A stretch of DNA of 64,000 nt. Source: Brevundimonas sp. UBA5866 (GTDB taxonomy: Bacteria; Pseudomonadota; Alphaproteobacteria; Caulobacterales; Caulobacteraceae). Numbering within the stretch: position 1 is the first letter of the stretch; each line of letters opens with the position of its first letter. The notes beneath the pieces are model-generated. The model was not told the DNA's origin. It made no database searches and was given only the letters and a program-made list of their open reading frames with translations. Shown here in pieces: positions 58,524-64,000 of the stretch. The position numbers were made by a program, and so were the translations under genes. The stretch covers positions 1-64,000 of the forward strand of contig NZ_DJFS01000018.1 of assembly GCF_002432125.1 (NCBI RefSeq), in the 5' to 3' direction.

Positions 58524-58543
58524 CCTTTGTCAGATATCAAAGG
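58524..58543. promoter_or_regulatory. Inverted repeat in the promoter region of the helicase-nuclease operon
   Basis: CCTTTG-N8-CAAAGG (58524-58543) is a perfect 6-base inverted repeat, 40 bases before the operon's first codon. On the minus strand TTGATT lies upstream of it at a distance that would put a -10 element in or near the repeat, so it could be an operator. No regulator gene is near. Confidence 0.4.
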
Positions 58544-58617
58544 TATTAAGGCTCTGTAAAATCAACCATAGATTGGGGGTTGGCTTTTTGAGGATGTGGA
58601 GGGGGCTGCGCTCCTGA

Positions 58618-60210
58618 CTAGAAAATCTTGCGTATTTCGAAGGTAACCGTTCGACCGAGCGGATCGAAATATGCGGATTGATAGTTGAGGGGCGTCCTGC
58701 CCGCTCCATCGCGCAATTCGATGCGGCTGTTCAGCAGATTGTCGATTTTCAGCGTGGCTCTTGCGCCCTTCAGCAAATCGGCCGCGCCGGTCCCCCGGAA
58801 CTGTTCTGCAAGGTTCGCGAAGAGGCTGAGGTTGAGGCTTGTAAGATCGGAAAAGTCCAAAGCGTCGTCGGGACTGCCGAAACCGTTCGTCTCGCTTCCA
58901 CTTTGCCATACGGCGCTCACACGCGCGCCCAGGCCGCGCCTGAAGGCACCGGCTTGAAGTTCCAGTTTGTGGCGACGGCTGCCGCCCCTGAAACTGAGGC
59001 CTGACCCGTCGAGCAGGTCCAGTGTGGTGCCACCGTCCTGAAGGCGGAGTTCATCCTTTAATCGCCATGTGTGGTAGAAGCTGATGAACAGACGGCTGCT
59101 CAACACTTCCATGCGTCGGGCCGCGGGGCTTCCCGGCAGGACCTCAACGACTACGACACCGGGCGGGAGCTTGCGCCTCATCTCCGCCTCGCTGGCGTAA
59201 ACCCGACTCCCGTGGCTTTGCACGCCGGGCGGCAAAGGCGGTTGTGACCCAAGCATGCGCGTGAAGTTGAGCCCCCAACGCAGTTCCTACTGATCCGACC
59301 TCGAAAAATTCACTGGCCGACTGTCAATCGCCAGAAGGCGGCCATCGCTGTCGCGCGTGAAGCGGTCTGGAAACGCTGCCTCGATTTCGGGCGTAGCCGT
59401 CGGGAAGGGGGCGATAGGATTGTCGATCCGCGTCACCACATAATCGACGCTGGCGGTGAAATCGGCCCTTGCGAACGGTTTGGCGTCCAGACCCAGGCTG
59501 AACACACGGCGGTTATCGGGCGAAAGAGCCGCATTGCCTCCGGACAGGCGGGTCACATCGACGACCTCGCCACGCGCGAAATCGAATACACGCAGGTTGG
59601 GCGTCAACTGAGGCGGAGCGCCCAGCTGCTCCAGCGTGGGGCCCCCTCTTCGTGGGTCGCCGATGCGATCAGATTGATCGTCGCAAGCGGCGACCAGTTG
59701 AGGCCATATCCATAGGTTTGCAGCGTCCCGAAGTCAGAAAGTTTCTCCAGATTGAAGTTCGCATTGACCGAAAGCGCAGCAAGGCGGCTTTCTTGCCCCT
59801 GGCCGATACCGAATACGGGCAGGGTGACAGATCCCTGCACGACGCCGGTTTCGCGGGACATCGTGTTGCGGCTCGCAAGGTCGGGACGGTTGGAGCTGTT
59901 TCTGGATTCTTGGGCTTCAAATCCGGCACGCATGGTGGCCGAGAGCGGGCCTGCGGGCAGTTGAAGCATGGGTCCGCTCAGAAGCAGATCGCTGTTGGCG
60001 CGGCTGTTGACCGCGCGTGACGTCTCGCGGAACGCCTGACGTCCTGCGATGTCCGACAGGGTCTCGGTATCATTGCGGCTATAGTTTCCGGTGAGCGTCC
60101 AACTCCATTCCCCGACCCGGCCGCCTTGCGTCGTTCCCATCTGGAGGATGCGCGTTTCGCTGTCCCGCACCAGGGCCGTGGTGGCTTCCGGCCCTAAAAA
60201 GGGATGTCGG
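58618..60210 (-). pseudogene. Decayed TonB-dependent receptor (C-terminal two thirds)
   Basis: Three open segments in order give one receptor C-terminus: 60170-59604 (EWSWTLTGNYSRNDTET, LNWSPLATINLIASATHEEGAP), 59607-59287 (TPNLRVFDFARGEVVDVTRLSGGN) and 59286-58618 (RATLKIDNLLNSRIELRDG to EIRKIF). The first two are joined by a frameshift in a G5C4 run at about 59636-59646; the second and third share a frame but are separated by an in-frame TAG at 59287-59289. Homology stops near 60200, where the repeat cluster begins, so the signal peptide, plug and first strands are gone. It cannot make a working receptor. Family: receptors with a GxN barrel pattern common in sphingomonads/Caulobacterales. 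Confidence 0.85.
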
Positions 60211-60328
60211 GACCACTTAAGACCTGCTCACATAGAGCCCGCCATCGTTGGGCTTTGAAAATATGACCAGATAAGGCGACCACTTAAGAGCTGCTCAAAT
60301 TGGATCGAAACCACTTAAGACCTGCTCA
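60211..60328 (-). repeat. Three 20-bp direct repeats, probable end of a lost mobile element
   Basis: On the minus strand TGAGCAGGTCTTAAGTGGTT (60328-60309), TGAGCAGCTCTTAAGTGGTC (60297-60278) and TGAGCAGGTCTTAAGTGGTC (60230-60211), all in one orientation. The outermost begins exactly at the TGA stop codon of ligD. Several short copies at one end are typical of IS21-like and Tn7-like elements, whose transposases bind them. No transposase gene or opposite end remains. Confidence 0.6.
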
Positions 60329-62782
60329 TTTCTTCGAGTAGAAGTTGGTGATGCGATAACTCGATGGATTGAGTCCCTTACGGACTTGGTTCCAGGTTAA
60401 AGGCATCGAGAACGGGGCACCTGGTCTGCCCCGAGGTGAGTATGGCGCGACCGCGGTCGCTTTGCGGTCATTGCGTAGATAGTCGATGAAGATGCGGCCC
60501 TCGCGCTCTTTCTTGGACATGCTGATGAGATAGCGATCAGGCGCGTTGGCAGCCATGACGCGGGCGAACTCGCGGGCAAAGGCCTTGGCCTCGGTCCAGT
60601 CCATGTCGAGATGCTCGACATAGGTGGTGACGTGCAGACCCTTGCCGCCGGTGGTTTTGCAGTGGCTGTCCAGTCCGAGATCTTTCAGTCGGTCGCGGAC
60701 TTCCTTGGCTGCGGTAATCACGTCGTCGAACGACACGTCCGGTGCGGGATCCAAATCGAAGATCAACCGCTCGGCCTTTTCAGGCTTATAGGGCACACAG
60801 TTCCAAGGGTGGATCTCGACGGCTGAAATCTGGGCTGCAGCAATCAGGCCTTCCACGGTGGCGATGCGGATATAGGGCTTCGGATCACCTTTAATCTCGA
60901 CCGCTTCGATCAGCGGGGACTGGCCCTTGGCCGGATGGCGCTGGAAGAAGCTTTGGCCCTCGATTCCGTCGGGCATGCGAATTATGGAACAGGGGCGACC
61001 GCGTATGTGCTCCAGCATTTGCTCGCCCACCCGCTCGTAATACTCGGCCAATTCGCGCTTGGTGATGGCGGGGGTGTCCTTGGTGGCAGGCCAGAGAATC
61101 TTGTCGGGGTTGGACAGATGTACGCCACGTAGCGGCGCAGTCGGTTTCGCAGGAGAGGCTTTGGGAGCAGCCTCTGGTTCATCCAACGCGACGTCCTTGG
61201 GGGCCTTGTCCTCACGCAAGCCCTTGAACGAAGCCTGTCGGATAGCCCCCGTACGGGTGAAGCCCTCAAAGGCGATCTCGGCGACCAGAACGGGTTTGAC
61301 CCAATGGACGCCGGCAATGGTTTTCGGTCCATCGGGGAAGGGGCTTTGGTCCGTTTCGGCGGCCTTGAGCTTGGGCATGATCTGATCGACCGTCTTGCGA
61401 CCAAAACCTGTGCCAATCCGTCCAACATGCACGAGTTTGCTGTCGCGATAGACGCCTGCGATCAGGGAGCGGAATGCGCTGCCGGTTGTGGCCCATCCGG
61501 CAATGACGACTTCCTGACCCTGTCGGCATTTTGACTTTACCCAGTCGTCGCTGCGGCCAGAACGATAGGCGGCGGCGAGGCGCTTGGAGATAATGCCCTC
61601 CAAATCCAATCTACAGGCCGACTGCAACAGGGCGGTCCCCGTTGTCTGAAAATGTTCAACGTAGCGGATAGACCCGGTGGCCTTGGCTAATCGCTTGGCC
61701 AGTTCTGCCTTGCGGTCTCTGAGGGGAAGGCCGCGGATGTCCTGACCTCCGTCGTGCAGAAGGTCGAACGCGTAATAGGTCAGCGGCGCGTGGCTTTCGC
61801 CGCCCAGAACGGCTTGAAGCAGGGTAAAGCTCGGCCTGCCGTCTTCGTCCAAGGCCACCGCTTCGCCATCGTAAATGCCGTCCTTCAGGCCCTTTGCATC
61901 GGCGGCAATCGTGGGGAACCGCTTGGTCCAGTCTAGGCCTTTGCGGGTGCGGATAACGGGCTTGCCGCCTTCGACCCTCAGTTGCAGTCGATAGCCATCG
62001 AACTTGATCTCATGTGCCCACGCGTCTCCTGCTGGAGGGGTAGCGACGGAAGAGGCCAGTTGAGGTTCGATAAAATCCGGCAGCGGCGACACCTTTGCCC
62101 TTTTGGACTTCGCTGAGGATTTTGCAGGTGTGGGCTTCTTCTGTTTTGCGGTCCCACGCGGCAGGGTGATGAAGGGCTCCACCACAGCGGGTTTGGCGTC
62201 GGCGATCTGCTTCATGGTGCGCGATGATGCGACCGACTTGTCGCGGGTGGTCGGCCCGCCGCGGTTTCCGGCCTTAGCGGCGCTGTCCTTGTGCTTGATC
62301 AGCATCCACGGTTTGCCCTTTTCGCCGGCCTTGGGTTTTAGCCTTACCAGCACCCACGAGCCGTGCATGCGGGTGCCCTCCATCACGAACTTTAGTTCGC
62401 CCTTCTCCAGGTGGCGCTCCACATCCTCGAAGCCGTGCTCCGGGATCCAGAGGCCTCTGTCCCAGATCATTACGGTGCCGCCGCCGTATTCCTGTTTGGG
62501 AATGGTGCCTTCAAAGTCGCCATAGTCGAGCGGGTGATCCTCCACCGCCATGGCCAGCCGCTTATCTGCCGGATCAAGGGATGGACCTTTTGGAACGGCC
62601 CATGACAGGAAGGTGCCATTCCACTCCAGCCTCAGGTCAAAGTGCAGGCGGCTGGCGTCATGCTTGTGAATGACAAAGCGCAGTCGATCCGATGGCGCGA
62701 TCTCCGCCCCGATGCCGGAAGGCTCCTCCGTTCGGGAGAAGTCGCGCATCTTGCGATAGGTTTCCAAGCGGGGATTGGGCAT
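60326..62782 (-). CDS. ligD: ATP-dependent DNA ligase D (NHEJ)
   Basis: 818 residues from ATG 62782 with GGAGG six bases upstream. It seals double-strand breaks with Ku. Domain order: N-terminal 3'-phosphoesterase (HKHDASRLHFDLRLE at about 40-54), ATP ligase with the adenylated Lys in EIKFDGYR near 258, and C-terminal primase/polymerase with the metal-binding FDLDPAPD near 675. The last codons coincide with the start of the repeat cluster: the TGA stop is the first triplet of the outermost repeat, so the natural C-terminus may have been altered by an insertion. Divergent from the DUF5961-like gene and ku. Confidence 0.96.
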   Translation of the reverse strand: MPNPRLETYRKMRDFSRTEEPSGIGAEIAPSDRLRFVIHKHDASRLHFDLRLEWNGTFLSWAVPKGPSLDPADKRLAMAVEDHPLDYGDFEGTIPKQEYGGGTVMIWDRGLWIPEHGFEDVERHLEKGELKFVMEGTRMHGSWVLVRLKPKAGEKGKPWMLIKHKDSAAKAGNRGGPTTRDKSVASSRTMKQIADAKPAVVEPFITLPRGTAKQKKPTPAKSSAKSKRAKVSPLPDFIEPQLASSVATPPAGDAWAHEIKFDGYRLQLRVEGGKPVIRTRKGLDWTKRFPTIAADAKGLKDGIYDGEAVALDEDGRPSFTLLQAVLGGESHAPLTYYAFDLLHDGGQDIRGLPLRDRKAELAKRLAKATGSIRYVEHFQTTGTALLQSACRLDLEGIISKRLAAAYRSGRSDDWVKSKCRQGQEVVIAGWATTGSAFRSLIAGVYRDSKLVHVGRIGTGFGRKTVDQIMPKLKAAETDQSPFPDGPKTIAGVHWVKPVLVAEIAFEGFTRTGAIRQASFKGLREDKAPKDVALDEPEAAPKASPAKPTAPLRGVHLSNPDKILWPATKDTPAITKRELAEYYERVGEQMLEHIRGRPCSIIRMPDGIEGQSFFQRHPAKGQSPLIEAVEIKGDPKPYIRIATVEGLIAAAQISAVEIHPWNCVPYKPEKAERLIFDLDPAPDVSFDDVITAAKEVRDRLKDLGLDSHCKTTGGKGLHVTTYVEHLDMDWTEAKAFAREFARVMAANAPDRYLISMSKKEREGRIFIDYLRNDRKATAVAPYSPRGRPGAPFSMPLTWNQVRKGLNPSSYRITNFYSKK

Positions 62783-62801
62783 CGGGACCTCCGCAGCAGC
62801 T

Positions 62802-62826
62802 AACGATCCCGACGGCATTGCGCTCC
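62802..62826 (-). promoter_or_regulatory. Possible EcfG-like promoter of ligD
   Basis: On the minus strand GGAGC (62826-62822), 16 bases, CGTT (62805-62802), one mismatch from the EcfG consensus. The transcript would begin close to the ribosome binding site, so this is tentative. Confidence 0.35.
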
Positions 62827-62900
62827 AACATCCACAGAATTTGGATGGGCGCGTGAATCCTTACGGGCGTACGGCGCGTTTAGGTGGGAGGGAGGCGCAA

Positions 62901-63134
62901 ATGACCGCAATGGATACAGCAGAGTTGAACCAATACCGTGTCACGGCCACTGATCATCCGACGCGGATTGTCCAAGAGCCGACAGTCGAAGCGGCAGCGA
63001 TCACCTATATCGAGGATTTCATCACGTCCCCCCCGGTGCCCGAGTTGCGGCTTTGGGTGACGGATATTGAGGACGGCCAACAGCACTGTTTCCTGCTCGA
63101 TCTCGAGACGGGGGAAGTGGAAGCCTGCGTCTGA
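62901..63134 (+). CDS. Small DUF5961-like protein between ligD and ku
   Basis: 77 residues, ATG 62901 directly after GGGAGGCGCAA; the frame is open upstream to 62775 without another good start. The product is acidic, with the patterns YRVTATDHPTRIV, TYIEDF and QQHCFLLDLETGE, resembling the DUF5961 family of short alphaproteobacterial proteins. Its only Cys residues are near the C-terminus. No function is known; its position between ligD and ku suggests a place in the end-joining locus. It is probably cytoplasmic. Confidence 0.6.
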   Translation: MTAMDTAELNQYRVTATDHPTRIVQEPTVEAAAITYIEDFITSPPVPELRLWVTDIEDGQQHCFLLDLETGEVEACV

Positions 63135-63135
63135 A

Positions 63136-63160
63136 AGAACGATTTGGCGCAAAGGCCGTT
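63136..63160 (+). promoter_or_regulatory. Near-consensus EcfG-type promoter of ku
   Basis: AGAAC (63136-63140), 16 bases, CGTT (63157-63160): one mismatch from GGAAC-N16-CGTT. It ends 46 bases before the ku ATG, a normal leader length. Confidence 0.55.
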
Positions 63161-63206
63161 TGTGGAAAGTCGCTTTTGATCAGGCTGTTCACAACGAGGT
63201 GCGTCC

Positions 63207-64000
63207 ATGGCTCCCAGACCCAGTTGGCAAGGTCACTTGAAGCTGTCGTTGGTGACCTGTCCGGTAGCGCTCTATACCGCGACCTCTACGGGCGGCGATG
63301 TCCACTTCAACTTGATTAATCCGAAGACCAATAACCGGATCAAGATGATTACAACCGATCCTGATACGGGGCCGATTTCGCGTTCGGATCTGGTGAAGGG
63401 ATATGAGGTTTCAAAGGGTGAATACGTCCTGCTGACCGACGAAGAGATCAAGTCGGTCAAGCTGGAAAGCAACAAGACCATCGACATCGAGAGCTTTGTC
63501 CCAGCCAAGGATATCGACCGGATCTATTGGGATAATCCCTATTTTCTCGCCCCTGATGGCAAGATTGGACAGGACGCCTTTAACGTCATTCGCACGGCGA
63601 TGGAGAAGTCAGGCAAGATCGCCTTGGCGCGTGTTGTTATGTCGACCCGCGAGCGGTTGTTGGCGCTGGAGCCGCGCGGCAAGGGCATCTTGGCCTACAC
63701 GCTGCGCACCGATGACGAGGTGCGACAACCGGACGAAGTATTTGGCGGCATTTCCACGGCGAAGGCTGACGCCGACATGATCAAGATCGCCGAGAAGATC
63801 ATCGAGCAGAAAGCTGGCCCCTTTGATCCCAGCAAGTTCAACGACCGTTATGAGGAAGCGTTGAAAGCTCTGATCGCTGACAAACAAAAGGGCAAGAAGC
63901 CCGCCAAGATCGCCGCGCCCAAGGAAGACAATGTTGTGGACCTGATGGCGGCTTTGCGGGCCAGTCTGAACGCCAAGGCGGGGCGGGCGGCCAGCAAACC
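63207..64000 (+). CDS. ku: Ku homodimer protein of non-homologous end joining (partial, 3' end cut by window)
   Basis: ATG 63207 opens a frame that stays open to the end of the window: 264 residues are visible. The start MAPRPSWQGHLKLSLVTCPV is diagnostic of bacterial Ku, and the core blocks RSDLVKGYEVSKGEYVLLTDEE and RVVMSTRERLLALEPRGKG follow. Ku rings load on broken DNA ends and recruit LigD. The visible end is already in the variable Lys/Ala-rich C-terminal tail (KQKGKKPAKIAAPKED), so only a short part is missing. Confidence 0.97.
   Translation, partial: MAPRPSWQGHLKLSLVTCPVALYTATSTGGDVHFNLINPKTNNRIKMITTDPDTGPISRSDLVKGYEVSKGEYVLLTDEEIKSVKLESNKTIDIESFVPAKDIDRIYWDNPYFLAPDGKIGQDAFNVIRTAMEKSGKIALARVVMSTRERLLALEPRGKGILAYTLRTDDEVRQPDEVFGGISTAKADADMIKIAEKIIEQKAGPFDPSKFNDRYEEALKALIADKQKGKKPAKIAAPKEDNVVDLMAALRASLNAKAGRAASK

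Noticed and set aside
60211..60328. CRISPR array from the three 20-bp repeats
   Set aside because: Repeats are too short and spacers are of very different size (47 and 11 bases); no cas genes are present.
62855..62880. A third EcfG-like promoter before the DUF5961-like gene (CGTT at 62877-62880)
   Set aside because: The -35 region at the required distance matches only about three of five bases.

Overview
The window is GC-rich, densely packed alphaproteobacterial chromosome, most like a member of the Caulobacteraceae (Brevundimonas/Asticcacaulis-like). The clues are large TonB-dependent receptors, a glutamyl-Q tRNA(Asp) synthetase, DUF3617 and DUF4173 proteins, GTG/TTG starts behind good ribosome binding sites, and a perfect EcfG-type (alphaproteobacterial general stress sigma factor) promoter. 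The genus is an inference; there is no rRNA or tRNA in the window to settle it.

Layout. 1-7.3 kb: housekeeping and small genes (end of a Pro/Ala-rich protein, two small unknowns, PPK2 polyphosphate kinase, a serine hydrolase, cold shock protein, a cupin/JmjC protein hydroxylase in an operon with gluQRS, an AlkA-type glycosylase, a TRIC-like channel). 7.3-19 kb: HNH endonuclease, second serine hydrolase, TonB receptor, LysE exporter with divergent LysR regulator, M1 metallopeptidase, ribosomal protein L28, DUF3617 protein, zinc alcohol dehydrogenase, AbgT transporter. 19-32.5 kb: a 1026-residue DUF3857/transglutaminase/TPR protein, TesB thioesterase, a second TonB receptor followed by a secreted amidohydrolase, a YegD-like Hsp70, leuA with a possible leucine-rich leader, a DUF4105 protein. 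32.5-40 kb: PhoD phosphatase, cyclopropane fatty acid synthase, and an operon of a DUF4173 membrane protein, an OmpR-type regulator and its sensor kinase. 40-47.5 kb: a Crp/Fnr-type regulator facing a tightly overlapping sensory operon (CHASE3-GAF hybrid kinase with three receivers, CheR, CheB, receiver-kinase) driven by an EcfG-type promoter. 47.5-48.8 kb: a thiolase.

48.8-64 kb looks like an accessory and genome-integrity region. Three genes on the minus strand overlap or nearly touch: a 1981-residue protein joining a transglutaminase-like domain, DUF4011, an SF1 helicase, an MTES_1575/Vsr-like nuclease and DUF3320; an SbcD/YhaO-like nuclease; and an SbcC/YhaN-like coiled-coil ATPase that seems to have a beta-rich insert in place of a zinc hook. 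They form the best candidate here for a little-described DNA-processing or anti-phage system. Upstream of them lie a decayed TonB receptor (frameshift, in-frame stop, lost N-terminus) and a cluster of three 20-bp direct repeats that begins exactly at the ligD stop codon and looks like the residue of a mobile element. Then come ligD, a small DUF5961-like gene and ku (cut by the window end). ku, and less convincingly ligD, carry EcfG-like promoters, suggesting stress-controlled end joining.
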